Shown: positions 1-14,200 of the stretch, in pieces
How the letters are laid out: each line of letters opens with the position of its first letter
Numbering within the stretch: the stretch's first letter is position 1
Assembly (NCBI GenBank): GCA_946699065.1
Contig: CAMPDV010000107.1
Coordinates: forward strand, 717,019 to 781,018
Direction of reading: 5' to 3'
DNA from: Loxodes magnus
Lineage: Eukaryota > Ciliophora > Karyorelictea > Loxodida > Loxodidae
Length of the DNA: 64,000 nt
The notes under the pieces: model-generated
Told to the model about the DNA's origin: nothing
The model's database searches: none
What the model saw: only the letters and a program-made list of their open reading frames with translations
Translations under genes and position numbers: made by a program

Positions 1-840
1 TTAATTAAATTCAAATCAGTTTGACTGAAATAGAATTTTAAGTAAATTAAAATTAGTTTGACTGAAATAGAATTAAAGTAAATTTAAATAAGTTTGACTG
101 AAATAGAATTTCAAGTAAATTAAATAAGTTTGATAGAAATAGAATTTTAAGTAAATTAAAATAAGTGTGACTGAAAAAGTATTTTAATTAAATTAAACTA
201 AATAAGACTGAAATAGAATTTTAAGTAAATTAAAATAGGTGTGACTGAAATAGAATTTTAAGTAAATTAAATAAGTTTGATAGAAATAGAATTTTAAGTA
301 AATTAAAATAGGTGTGACTGAAATAGAATTTTAAGTAAATTAAAATTAGTTTGACTGAAATAGAATTTTGAGTAAATTGAAATCAGTTTGACTGAAATAG
401 AATTTTAAGTAAATTAAAATAAGTGTGACTGAAATAGAATTTTAAGTAAATTAAAATTAGTTTGACTGAAATAGAATTTTAAGTAAATTAAAATAAGTGT
501 GACTGAAATAGAATTTTAAGTAAATTAAATAAGTGTGACTGAAATAGAATTTCAAGTAAATTAAAATTAGTTTGACTGAAATAGAATTTTAAGTAAATTA
601 AAATAAGTGTGACAGAAATAGAATTTTAAGTAAATTAAAATCAGTTTGACTGAAATAGAATTTTAAGTAAATTAAAATAGGTGTGACTGAAATAGAATTT
701 TAAGTAAATTAAATAAGTTTGATAGAAATAGAATTTTAAGTAAATTAAAATAAGTGTGACTGAAATAGAATTTTAAGTATATTAAAATAAGTGTGACTGA
801 AATAGAATTTTAAGTATATTAAAATAAGTGTGACTGAAAT

Positions 841-3060
841 AGAATTTTAAGTAAATTAAATAAGTGTGACTGAAATAGAATTTTAAGTAAATTAAATAAG
901 TGTGACTGAAATAGAATTTTAAGTAAATTAAAATAGGTGTGACTGAAATAGTATTTCAAGTAAATTAAATAAGTTTGATAGAAATAGAATTTTAAGTAAA
1001 TTAAAATAGGTGTGACTGAAATAGAATTTTAAGTAAATTAAATAAGTTTGATAGAAATAGAATTTTAAGTAAATTAAAATAAGTTTGATAGAAATAGAAT
1101 TTTAAGTAAATTAAAATAAGTGTGACTGAAATAGAATTTTGAGTAAATTAAAATTAGTTTGACTGAAATAGAATTTTAAGTAAATTAAAATAAGTGTGAC
1201 TGAAATAGAATTTTAAGTAAATTAAATAAGTGTGACTGAAATAGAATTTTAAGTAAATTAAATAAGTGTGACTGAAATAGAATTTTAAGTAAATTAAAAT
1301 AGGTGTGACTGAAATAGTATTTCAAGTAAATTAAATAAGTTTGATAGAAATAGAATTTTAAGTAAATTAAAATAGGTGTGACTGAAATAGAATTTTAAGT
1401 AAATTAAATAAGTTTGATAGAAATAGAATTTTAAGTAAATTAAAATAAGTGTGACTGAAATAGAATTTTGAGTAAATTAAAATTAGTTTGACTGAAATAG
1501 AATTTTAAGTAAATTAAAATAAGTGTGACTGAAATAGAATTTAAAGTAAATTAAACTAAATAAGACTGAAATAGAATTTTAAGTAAATTAAATAAGTGTG
1601 ACTGAAATAGAATTTTAAGTAAATTAAAATAGGTGTGACTGAAATAGTATTTCAAGTAAATTAAATAAGTTTGATAGAAATAGAATTTTAAGTAAATTAA
1701 AATAGGTTTGACTGAAATAGAATTTTAAGTAAATTAAAATAAGTTTGACTGAAATAGAATTTTAAGTAAATTAAAATAGGTTTGACTGAAATAGAATTTT
1801 AAGTAAATTAAAATCAGTTTGACTGAAATAGAATTTTAAGTAAATTAAAATTAGTTTGACTGAAATAGAATTTTAAGTAAATTAAAATAAGTGTGACAGA
1901 AATAGAATTTTAAGTAAATTAAAATCAGTTTGACTGAAATGAATTTTAAGTAAATTAAAATAGGTGTGACTGAAATAGTATTTTAAGTATATTAAAATAA
2001 GTGTGACTGAAATAGAATTTTAAGTAAATTAAAATTAGTTTGACTGAAATAGAATTAAAGTAAATTTAAATAAGTTTGACTGAAATAGAATTTCAAGTAA
2101 ATTAAATAAGTTTGATAGAAATAGAATTTTAAGTAAATTAAAATAAGTGTGACTGAAAAAGTATTTTAATTAAATTAAACTAAATAAGACTGAAATAGAA
2201 TTTTAAGTAAATTAAATAAGTTTGATAGAAATAGAAATTTAAGTAAATTAAAATAGGTTTGACTGAAATAGAATTTTAAGTAAATTAAAATTAGTTTGAC
2301 TGAAATAGAATTTTAAGTAAATTAAAATAAGTGTGACTGAAATAGAATTTTAAGTAAATTAAAATAAGTTTGACTGAAATAGAATTTTAAGTAAATTAAA
2401 ATAAGTGTGACTGAAATAGAATTTTAAGTAAATTAAATAAGTGTGACTGAAATAGAATTTCAAGTAAATTAAAATTAGTTTGACTGAAATAGAATTTTAA
2501 GTAAATTAAAATTAGTTTGACTGAAATAGAATTTTAAGTAAATTAAATAAGTTTGATAGAAATAGAATTTTAAGTATATTAAAATAAGTGTGACTGAAAT
2601 AGAATTTCAAGTAAATTAAAATTAGTTTGACTGAAATAGAATTTTAAGTAAATTAGAATAAGTGTGACTGAAATAGAATTTTAAGTAAATTAAATAAGTG
2701 TGACTGAAATAGAATTTTAAGTAAATTAAATAAGTGTGACTGAAATAGAATTTTAAGTAAATTAAAATAGGTGTGACTGAAATAGTATTTCAAGTAAATT
2801 AAATAAGTTTGATTGAAATAGAATTTTAAGTAAATTAAAATAGGTGTGACTGAAATAGAATTTTAAGTAAATTAAATAAGTTTGATAGAAATAGAATTTT
2901 AAGTAAATTAAAATAGGTGTGACTGAAATAGAATTTTAAGTAAATTAAAATTAGTTTGACTGAAATAGAATTTTAAGTAAATTAAAATAGGTGTGACTGA
3001 AATAGAAATTTAAGTAAATTAAATAAGTTTGACTGAAATAGAATTTTAAGTAAATTAAAA
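841..3060. repeat. Higher-order satellite block, copy 1 of a ~2.2-kb duplication
   Basis: The order of unit variants in this block recurs about 5,108 bp to the right. For example, the rare GAATTTAAAG variant at 1,537 recurs at 6,645, and the AGAATTAAAG variant at 2,051 recurs near 7,159. Similarity in variant order fades before about 840 and after about 3,060. The ends are estimates. Confidence 0.8.
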
Positions 3061-5947
3061 TTAGTTTGACTGAAATAGAATTTTAAGTAAATTAAAATAG
3101 GTGTGACTGAAATAGAATTTTAAGTAAATTAAAATTAGTTTGACTGAAATAGAATTTTAAGTAAATTAAAATAAGTTTGATAGAAATAGAATTTTAAGTA
3201 AATTAAAATAAGTTTGACTGAAATAGAATTTTAAGTAAATTAAATAAGTGTGACTGAAATAGAATTTTAAGTAAATTAAAATAAGTTTGACTGAAATAGA
3301 ATTTTAAGTAAATTAATTAAGTGTGACTGAAATAGAATTTTAAGTAAATTAAAATAGATGTGACTGAAATAGTATTTCAAGTAAATTAAATAAGTTTGAT
3401 AGAAATAGAATTTTAAGTAAATTAAAATAGGTGTGACTGAAATAGAATTTTAAGTAAATTAAAATTAGTTTGACTGAAATAGAATTTTAAGTAAATTAAA
3501 TAAGTTTGATAGAAATAGAATTTTAAGTATATTAAAATAAGTGTGACTGAAATAGAATTTTAAGTAAATTAAAATCAGTTTGACTGAAATGAATTTTAAG
3601 TAAATTAAAATAGGTGTGACTGAAATAGTATTTTAAGTATATTAAAATAAGTGTGACTGAAATAGAATTTTAAGTAAATTAAAATAAGTGTGACTGAAAT
3701 AGAATTTTAAGTAAATTAAAATTAGTTTGACTGAAATAGAATTTTAAGTAAATTAAATAAGTGTGACTGAAATAGAATTTTAAGTAAATTAAAATAAGTT
3801 TGACTGAAATAGAATTTTAAGTAAATTGAAATTAGTTTGACTGAAATAGAATTTTAAGTAAATTAAAATAAGTGTGACTGAAATAGAATTTTAAGTAAAT
3901 TAAATTAGTGTGACTGAAATAGAATTTCAAGTAAATTAAAATTAGTTTGACTGAAATAGAATTTTAAGTAAATTAAAATTAGTTTGACTGAAATAGAATT
4001 TTAAGTAAATTAAATAAGTTTGATAGAAATAGAATTTTAAGTATATTAAAATAAGTGTGACTGAAATAGAATTTCAAGTAAATTAAATAAGTGTGACTGA
4101 AATAGAATTTTAAGTAAATTAAAATAAGTGTGACAGAAATAGAATTTTAAGTAAATTAAAATCAGTTTGACTGAAATAGAATTTTAAGTAAATTAAAATA
4201 GGTGTGACTGAAATAGTATTTCAAGTAAATTAAAATAAGTTTGACTGAAATAGAATTTTAAGTAAATTAAATAAGTGTGACTGAAATAGAATTTTAAGTA
4301 AATTAAAATAGGTGTGACTGAAATAGTATTTCAAGTAAATTAAATAAGTTTGATAGAAATAGAATTTTAAGTAAATTAAAATAAGTGTGACTGAAAAAGT
4401 ATTTTAAATAAATTAAACTAAATAAGACTGAAATAGAATTTTAAGTAAATTAAATAAGTTTGATAGAAATAGAATTTTAAGTAAATTAAAATAAGTGTGA
4501 CTGAAATAGAATTTTAAGTAAATTAAATAAGTGTGACTGAAATAGAATTTCAAGTAAATTAAAATTAGTTTGACTGAAATAGAATTTTAAGTAAATTAAA
4601 ATAAGTGTGACAGAAATAGAATTTTAAGTAAATTAAAATCAGTTTGACTGAAATAGAATTTTAAGTAAATTAAAATTAGTTTGACTGAAATAGAATTTTG
4701 AGTAAATTAAAATAAGTGTGACTGAAATTTAATTTTAAGTAAATTAAAATAAGTGTGACTGAAATTTAATTTTAAGTAAATTAAAATAAGTATGACTGAA
4801 ATAGAATTTTAAGTAAATTAAAATCAGTTTGACTGAAATAGAATTTTAAGTAAATTAAAAAAAGTTTGACTGAAATAGAATTTTAAGTAAATTAAAATCA
4901 GTTTGACTGAAATAGAATTTTAAGTAAATTAAAATAAGTGTGACTGAAATAGAATTTTAAGTATATTAAAATAAGTGTGACTGAAATAGAATTTCAAGTA
5001 AATTAAAATTAGTTTGACTGAAATAGAATTTTAAGTAAATTAAAATAAGTGTGACAGAAATAGAATTTTAAGTATATTAAAATAAGTGTGACTGAAATAG
5101 AATTTCAAGTAAATTAAAATTAGTTTGACTGAAATAGAATTTTAATTAAATTAAACTAAATAAGACTGAAATAGAATTTTAAGTAAATTAAAATAGGTGT
5201 GACTGAAATAGAAATTTAAGTAAATTAAATAAGTTTGATAGAAATAGAATTTTAAGTAAATTAAAATAAGTGTGACTGAAATAGAATTTTGAGTAAATTA
5301 AAATTAGTTTGACTGAAATAGAATTTTAAGTAAATTAAAATAAGTGTGACAGAAATAGAATTTTAAGTAAATTAAAATCAGTTTGACTGAAATAGAATTT
5401 TAAGTAAATTAAAATAAGTGTGACTGAAATAGAATTTTAAGTATATTAAAATAAGTGTGACTGAAATAGAATTTCAAGTAAATTAAAATTAGTTTGACTG
5501 AAATAGAATTTTAAGTAAATTAAAATAAGTGTGACAGAAATAGAATTTTAAGTAAATTAAAATCAGTTTGACTGAAATAGAATTTTAAGTAAATTAAAAT
5601 AGGTGTGACTGAAATAGTATTTCAAGTAAATTAAATAAGTTTGATAGAAATAGAATTTTAAGTAAATTAAAATTAGTTTGACTGAAATAGAATTTTAAGT
5701 AAATTAAAATAAGTTTGACTGAAATAGAATTTTAAGTAAATTAAAATCAGTTTGACTGAAATAGAATTTTAAGTAAATTAAAATAGGTGTGACTGAAATA
5801 GAATTTTAAGTAAATTAAAATAAGTTTGACTGAAATAGAATTTTAAGTAAATTAAACTAAATAAGACTGAAATAGAATTTTAAGTAAATTAAAATTAGTT
5901 TGACTGAAATAGAATTTTAAGTAAATTAGAATAAGTGTGACTGAAAT

Positions 5948-8165
5948 AGAATTTTAAGTAAATTAAATAAGTGTGACTGAAATAGAATTTTAAGTAAATT
6001 AAATAAGTGTGACTGAAATAGAATTTTAAGTAAATTAAAATAGGTGTGACTGAAATAGTATTTCAAGTAAATTAAATAAGTTTGATAGAAATAGAATTTT
6101 AAGTAAATTAAAATAGGTGTGACTGAAATAGAATTTTAAGTAAATTAAATAAGTTTGATAGAAATAGAATTTTAAGTAAATTAAAATAAGTTTGATAGAA
6201 ATAGAATTTTAAGTAAATTAAAATAAGTGTGACTGAAATAGAATTTTGAGTAAATTAAAATTAGTTTGACTGAAATAGAATTTTAAGTAAATTAAAATAA
6301 GTGTGACTGAAATAGTATTTCAAGTAAATTAAAATAAGTTTGACTGAAATAGAATTTTAAGTAAATTAAATAAGTGTGACTGAAATAGAATTTTAAGTAA
6401 ATTAAAATAGGTGTGACTGAAATAGTATTTCAAGTAAATTAAATAAGTTTGACTGAAATAGAATTTTAAGTAAATTAAAATAGGTGTGACTGAAATAGAA
6501 TTTTAAGTAAATTAAATAAGTTTGATAGAAATAGAATTTTAAGTAAATTAAAATAAGTGTGACTGAAATAGAATTTTGAGTAAATTAAAATTAGTTTGAC
6601 TGAAATAGAATTTTAAGTAAATTAAAATAAGTGTGACTGAAATAGAATTTAAAGTAAATTAAACTAAATAAGACTGAAATAGAATTTTAAGTAAATTAAA
6701 TAAGTGTGACTGAAATAGAATTTTAAGTAAATTAAAATAGGTGTGACTGAAATAGTATTTCAAGTAAATTAAATAAGTTTGATAGAAATAGAATTTTAAG
6801 TAAATTAAAATAGGTTTGACTGAAATAGAATTTTAAGTAAATTAAAATAAGTTTGACTGAAATAGAATTTTAAGTAAATTAAAATAGGTGTGACTGAAAT
6901 AGAATTTTAAGTAAATTAAAATCAGTTTGACTGAAATAGAATTTTAAGTAAATTAAAATTAGTTTGACTGAAATAGAATTTTAAGTAAATTAAAATAAGT
7001 GTGACAGAAATAGAATTTTAAGTAAATTAAAATCAGTTTGACTGAAATGAATTTTAAGTAAATTAAAATAGGTGTGACTGAAATAGTATTTTAAGTAAAT
7101 TCAAATCAGTTTGACTGAAATAGAATTTTAAGTAAATTAAAATTAGTTTGACTGAAATAGAATTAAAGTAAATTTAAATAAGTTTGACTGAAATAGAATT
7201 TCAAGTAAATTAAATAAGTTTGATAGAAATAGAATTTTAAGTAAATTAAAATAAGTGTGACTGAAAAAGTATTTTAATTAAATTAAACTAAATAAGACTG
7301 AAATAGAATTTTAAGTAAATTAAATAAGTTTGATAGAAATAGAAATTTAAGTAAATTAAAATAGGTTTGACTGAAATAGAATTTTAAGTAAATTAAAATT
7401 AGTTTGACTGAAATAGAATTTTAAGTAAATTAAAATAAGTGTGACTGAAATAGAATTTTAAGTAAATTAAAATAAGTTTGACTGAAATAGAATTTTAAGT
7501 AAATTAAAATAAGTGTGACTGAAATAGAATTTTAAGTAAATTAAATAAGTGTGACTGAAATAGAATTTCAAGTAAATTAAAATTAGTTTGACTGAAATAG
7601 AATTTTAAGTAAATTAAAATTAGTTTGACTGAAATAGAATTTTAAGTAAATTAAATAAGTTTGATAGAAATAGAATTTTAAGTATATTAAAATAAGTGTG
7701 ACTGAAATAGAATTTCAAGTAAATTAAAATTAGTTTGACTGAAATAGAATTTTAAGTAAATTAGAATAAGTGTGACTGAAATAGAATTTTAAGTAAATTA
7801 AATAAGTGTGACTGAAATAGAATTTTAAGTAAATTAAATAAGTGTGACTGAAATAGAATTTTAAGTAAATTAAAATAGGTGTGACTGAAATAGTATTTCA
7901 AGTAAATTAAATAAGTTTGATAGAAATAGAATTTTAAGTAAATTAAAATAGGTGTGACTGAAATAGTATTTCAAGTAAATTAAATAAGTTTGATAGAAAT
8001 AGAATTTTAAGTAAATTAAAATAGGTGTGACTGAAATAGAATTTTAAGTAAATTAAAATTAGTTTGACTGAAATAGAATTTTAAGTAAATTAAAATAGGT
8101 GTGACTGAAATAGAAATTTAAGTAAATTAAATAAGTTTGACTGAAATAGAATTTTAAGTAAATTA
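5948..8165. repeat. Higher-order satellite block, copy 2 of a ~2.2-kb duplication
   Basis: This is the partner of the block at 841-3,060, displaced by 5,107-5,108 bp. It differs by scattered single substitutions (for example GATAG for GATTG near 7,920) and a few changed units near the right end. The pattern fits a segmental duplication within the array by unequal exchange. The ends are estimates. Confidence 0.8.
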
Positions 8166-9661
8166 AATAAGTGTGACTGAAATAGAATTTTAAGTAAATT
8201 AAAATAAGTTTGACTGAAATAGAATTTTAAGTAAATTAAATAAGTGTGACTGAAATAGAATTTTAAGTAAATTAAAATAAGTGTGACTGAAATAGTATTT
8301 CAAGTAAATTAAATAAGTTTGATAGAAATAGAATTTTAAGTAAATTAAAATAGGTGTGACTGAAATAGTATTTCAAGTAAATTAAATAAGTTTGATAGAA
8401 ATAGAATTTTAAGTAAATTAAAATAGGTGTGACTGAAATAGAATTTTAAGTAAATTAGAATAAGTGTGACTGAAATAGAATTTTAAGTAAATTAAATAAG
8501 TGTGACTGAAATAGAATTTTAAGTAAATTAAAATAAGTGTGACTGAAATAGAATTTTAAGTAAATTAAAATAGGTGTGACTGAAATAGTATTTCAAGTAA
8601 ATTAAATAAGTTTGATAGAAATAGAATTTTAAGTAAATTAAAATAGGTGTGACTGAAATAGAATTTTAAGTAAATTAAATAAGTTTGATAGAAATAGAAT
8701 TTTAAGTAAATTAAAATAGGTGTGACTGAAATAGAATTTTAAGTAAATTAAAGTAGGTGTGACTGAAATAGAATTTTAAGTAAATTAAAATAGGTGTGAC
8801 TGAAATAGTATTTCAAGTAAATTAAATAAGTTTGATAGAAATAGAATTTTAAGTAAATTAAAATAGGTGTGACTGAAATAGAATTTTAAGTAAATTAAAA
8901 TTAGTTTGACTGAAATAGAATTTTAAGTAAATTAAATAAGTTTGATAGAAATAGAATTTTAAGTATATTAAAATAAGTGTGACTGAAATAGAATTTCAAG
9001 TAAATTAAAATTAGTTTGACTGAAATAGAATTTTAAGTAAATTAAAATAAGTGTGACTGAAATAGAATTTCAAGTAAATTCAAATCAGTTTGACTGAAAT
9101 AGAATTTTAAGTATATTAAAATAAGTGTGACTGAAATAGAATTTTAAGTAAATTAAAATTAGTTTGACTGAAATAGAATTTTAAGTAAATTAAAATAAGT
9201 TTGATAGAAATAGAAATTTAAGTAAATTAAAATAGGTTTGACTGAAATAGAATTTTAAGTAAATTAAAATTAGTTTGACTGAAATAGAATTTTAAGTAAA
9301 TTAAAATAAGTGTGACTGAAATAGAATTTTAAGTAAATTAAATAAGTGTGACTGAAATAGAATTTCAAGTAAATTAAAATTAGTTTGACTGAAATAGAAT
9401 TTTAAGTAAATTAAAATTAGTTTGACTGAAATAGAATTTTAAGTAAATTAAATAAGTTTGATAGAAATAGAATTTTAAGTATATTAAAATAAGTGTGACT
9501 GAAATAGAATTTCAAGTAAATTAAATAAGTGTGACTGAAATAGAATTTTAAGTAAATTAAAATCAGTTTGACTGAAATAGAATTTTAAGTAAATTAAAAT
9601 AGGTGTGACTGAAATAGTATTTCAAGTAAATTAAAATAAGTTTGACTGAAATAGAATTTTA

Positions 9662-11207
9662 AGTAAATTAAATAAGTGTGACTGAAATAGAATTTTAAGT
9701 AAATTAAAATAGGTGTGACTGAAATAGTATTTCAAGTAAATTAAATAAGTTTGATAGAAATAGAATTTTAAGTAAATTAAAATAAGTGTGACTGAAAAAG
9801 TATTTTAATTAAATTAAACTAAATAAGACTGAAATAGAATTTTAAGTAAATTAAACTAAATAAGACTGAAATAGAATTTTAAGTAAATTAAATAAGTGTG
9901 ACTGAAATAGAATTTCAAGTAAATTAAATAAGTGTGACTGAAATAGAATTTCAAGTAAATTAAAATTAGTTTGACTGAAATAGAATTTTAAGTAAATTAA
10001 AATAAGTGTGACAGAAATAGAATTTTAAGTAAATTAAAATCAGTTTGACTGAAATAGAATTTTAAGTAAATTAAAATAGGTGTGACTGAAATAGAATTTT
10101 AAGTAAATTAAAATTAGTTTGACTGAAATAGAATTTTGAGTAAATTAAAATAAGTGTGACTGAAATTTAATTTTAAGTAAATTAAAATAAGTGTGACTGA
10201 AATTTAATTTTAAGTAAATTAAAATAAGTATGACTGAAATAGAATTTTAAGTAAATTAAAATCAGTTTGACTGAAATAGAATTTTAAGTAAATTAAAAAA
10301 AGTTTGACTGAAATAGAATTTTAAGTAAATTAAAATCAGTTTGACTGAAATAGAATTTTAAGTAAATTAAAATAAGTGTGACTGAAATAGAATTTTAAGT
10401 ATATTAAAATAAGTGTGACTGAAATAGAATTTCAAGTAAATTAAATAAGTGTGACTGAAATAGAATTTTAAGTAAATTAAAATAGGTGTGACTGAAATAG
10501 TATTTCAAGTAAATTAAATAAGTTTGATAGAAATAGAATTTTAAGTAAATTAAAATAAGTGTGACTGAAAAAGTATTTTAATTAAATTAAACTAAATAAG
10601 ACTGAAATAGAATTTTAAGTAAATTAAACTAAATAAGACTGAAATAGAATTTTAAGTAAATTAAATAAGTGTGACTGAAATAGAATTTCAAGTAAATTAA
10701 ATAAGTGTGACTGAAATAGAATTTCAAGTAAATTAAAATTAGTTTGACTGAAATAGAATTTTAAGTAAATTAAAATAAGTGTGACAGAAATAGAATTTTA
10801 AGTAAATTAAAATCAGTTTGACTGAAATAGAATTTTAAGTAAATTAAAATAGGTGTGACTGAAATAGAATTTTAAGTAAATTAAAATTAGTTTGACTGAA
10901 ATAGAATTTTGAGTAAATTAAAATAAGTGTGACTGAAATTTAATTTTAAGTAAATTAAAATAAGTGTGACTGAAATTTAATTTTAAGTAAATTAAAATAA
11001 GTATGACTGAAATAGAATTTTAAGTAAATTAAAATCAGTTTGACTGAAATAGAATTTTAAGTAAATTAAAAAAAGTTTGACTGAAATAGAATTTTAAGTA
11101 AATTAAAATCAGTTTGACTGAAATAGAATTTTAAGTAAATTAAAATAAGTGTGACTGAAATAGAATTTTAAGTATATTAAAATAAGTGTGACTGAAATAG
11201 AATTTCA
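9662..11207. repeat. Tandem duplication of a 773-bp (21-unit) satellite block
   Basis: About 21 units at 9,662-10,434 are repeated almost exactly at 10,435-11,207. The GTGACTGAAAAAG landmark is at 9,788 and again at 10,561. Two consecutive GACTGAAATTTAATTTTAAG units also recur in the same order, as does the unit with AAAAAAAGTTTG. The very high similarity suggests a recent duplication. Confidence 0.85.
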
Positions 11208-14200
11208 AGTAAATTAAAATTAGTTTGACTGAAATAGAATTTTAAGTAAATTAAAATAAGTGTGACAGAAATAGAATTTTAAGTATATTAAAATAAGTGT
11301 GACTGAAATAGAATTTCAAGTAAATTAAAATTAGTTTGACTGAAATAGAATTTTAATTAAATTAAACTAAATAAGACTGAAATAGAATTTTAAGTAAATT
11401 AAAATAGGTGTGACTGAAATAGAAATTTAAGTAAATTAAATAAGTTTGATAGAAATAGAATTTTAAGTAAATTAAAATAAGTGTGACTGAAATAGAATTT
11501 TAAGTAAATTAAAATTAGTTTGACTGAAATAGAATTTTAAGTAAATTAAAATAAGTGTGACAGAAATAGAATTTTAAGTAAATTAAAATCAGTTTGACTG
11601 AAATAGAATTTTAAGTAAATTAAAATAAGTGTGACTGAAATAGAATTTTAAGTATATTAAAATAAGTGTGACTGAAATAGAATTTCAAGTAAATTAAAAT
11701 TAGTTTGACTGAAATAGAATTTTAAGTAAATTAAAATAAGTGTGACAGAAATAGAATTTTAAGTAAATTAAAATCAGTTTGACTGAAATAGAATTTTAAG
11801 TAAATTAAAATAGGTGTGACTGAAATAGAATTTTAAGTAAATTAAAATAGGTGTGACTGAAATAGAATTTTAAGTAAATTAAAATTAGTTTGACTGAAAT
11901 AGAATTTTAAGTAAATTAAATAAGTGTGACTGAAATAGAATTTTAATTAAATTAAAATCAGTTTGACTGAAATAGAATTTTAAGTAAATTAAAATTAGTT
12001 TGACTGAAATAGAATTTTAAGTAAATTAAAATAGGTGTGACTGAAATAGAATTTTAAGTAAATTAAAATTAGTTTGACTGAAATAGAATTTTAAGTAAAT
12101 TAAAATAAGTTTGATAGAAATAGAATTTTAAGTAAATTAAAATAAGTTTGACTGAAATAGAATTTTAAGTAAATTAAATAAGTGTGACTGAAATAGAATT
12201 TTAAGTAAATTAAAATTTGTTTGACTGAAATAGAATTTTAAGTAAATTAAAATAAGTTTGACTGAAAAAGTATTTTAATTAAATTAAACAAAATAAGACT
12301 GAAATAGAATTTTAAGTAAATTAAAATAAGTTTGACTGAAATAGAATTTTAAGTAAATTAAAATTAGTTTGACTGAAATAGAATTTTAAGTAAATTAAAT
12401 AAGTTTGATAGAAATAGAATTTTAAGTATATTAAAATAAGTGTGACTGAAATAGAATTTCAAGTAAATTAAATAAGTATGATAGAAATAGAATTTACAGT
12501 AAATTAAAATAAGAATGATAGAAATAAAATTTTAAATAAATTAAAATCAGTTTGACTGAAATAGAATTTTAAGTAAATTAAAATAGGTGTGACAGAAATA
12601 GAATTTTAAGTAAATTAAAATCAGTTTGACTGAAATAGAATTTTAAGTAAATTAAAATAGGTGTGACTGAAATAGAATTTTAAGTAAATTAAAATCAGTT
12701 TGACTGAAATAGAATTTTAAGTAAATTAAAATAGGTGTGACTGAAATAGAATTTTAAGTAAATTAAATAAGTTTGATAGAAATAGAATTTTAAGTAAATT
12801 AAAATAAGTGTGTCTGAAATAGAATTTCAAGTAAATTAAATAAGTATGATAGAAATAGAATTTACAGTAAATTAAAATAAGTGTGACAGAAATAGAATTT
12901 TAAGTAAATTAAAATCAGTTTGACTGAAATAGAATTTTAAGTAAATTAAAATAAGTGTGACTGAAATAGAATTTTGAATAAATTAAAATTAGTTTGACTG
13001 AAATAGAATTTTGAGTAAATTAAAATTAGTATGACTGAAATAGAATTTTAAGTAAATTAAAATAGGTGTGACTGAAATAGAATTTTAAGTAAATTAAAAT
13101 AAGTTTGATAGAAATAGAATTTTAAGTAAATTAAAATAAGTTTGATAGAAATAGAATTTTAAGTAAATTAAAATAAGTTTGACTGAAATAGAATTTTAAG
13201 TAAATTAAAATCAGTTTGACTGAAATAGAATTTTAAGTAAATTAAAATAAATATGACTGAAATAGAAATTTAAGTAAATTAAAATAGGTGTGACTGAAAT
13301 AGAATTTTAAGTAAATTAAAATCAGTTTGACTGAAATAGAATTTTAAGTAAATTAAAATAAGTGTGAATGAAAAAGTATTTTAATTAAATTAAAATCAGT
13401 TTGACTGAAATAGAATTTTAAGTAAATTAAAATTAGTTTGACTGAAATAGAATTTTAAGTAAATTAAAATAGGTGTGACTGAAATAGAATTTTAAGTAAA
13501 TTAAAATTAGTTTGACTGAAATAGAATTTTAAGTAAATTAAAATAAGTTTGATAGAAATAGAATTTTAAGTAAATTAAAATAAGTTTGACTGAAATAGAA
13601 TTTTAAGTAAATTAAATAAGTGTGACTGAAATAGAATTTTAAGTAAATTAAAATTTGTTTGACTGAAATAGAATTTTAAGTAAATTAAAATAAGTTTGAC
13701 TGAAAAAGTATTTTAATTAAATTAAACAAAATAAGACTGAAATAGAATTTTAAGTAAATTAAAATAAGTTTGACTGAAATAGAATTTTAAGTAAATTAAA
13801 ATTAGTTTGACTGAAATAGAATTTTAAGTAAATTAAATAAGTTTGATAGAAATAGAATTTTAAGTATAATAAAATAAGTGTGACTGAAATAGAATTTCAA
13901 GTAAATTAAATAAGTATGATAGAAATAGAATTTACAGTAAATTAAAATAAGAATGATAGAAATAAAATTTTAAATAAATTAAAATCAGTTTGACTGAAAT
14001 AGAATTTTAAGTAAATTAAAATAAGTTTGACTGAAATAGAATTTTAAGTAAATTAAATAAGTTTGATAGAAATAGAATTTTAAGTAAATTAAAATAAGTG
14101 TGACTGAAATAGAATTTCAAGTAAATTAAATAAGTATGATAGAAATAGAATTTACAGTAAATTAAAATAAGAATGATAGAAATAGAATTTTAAGTAAATT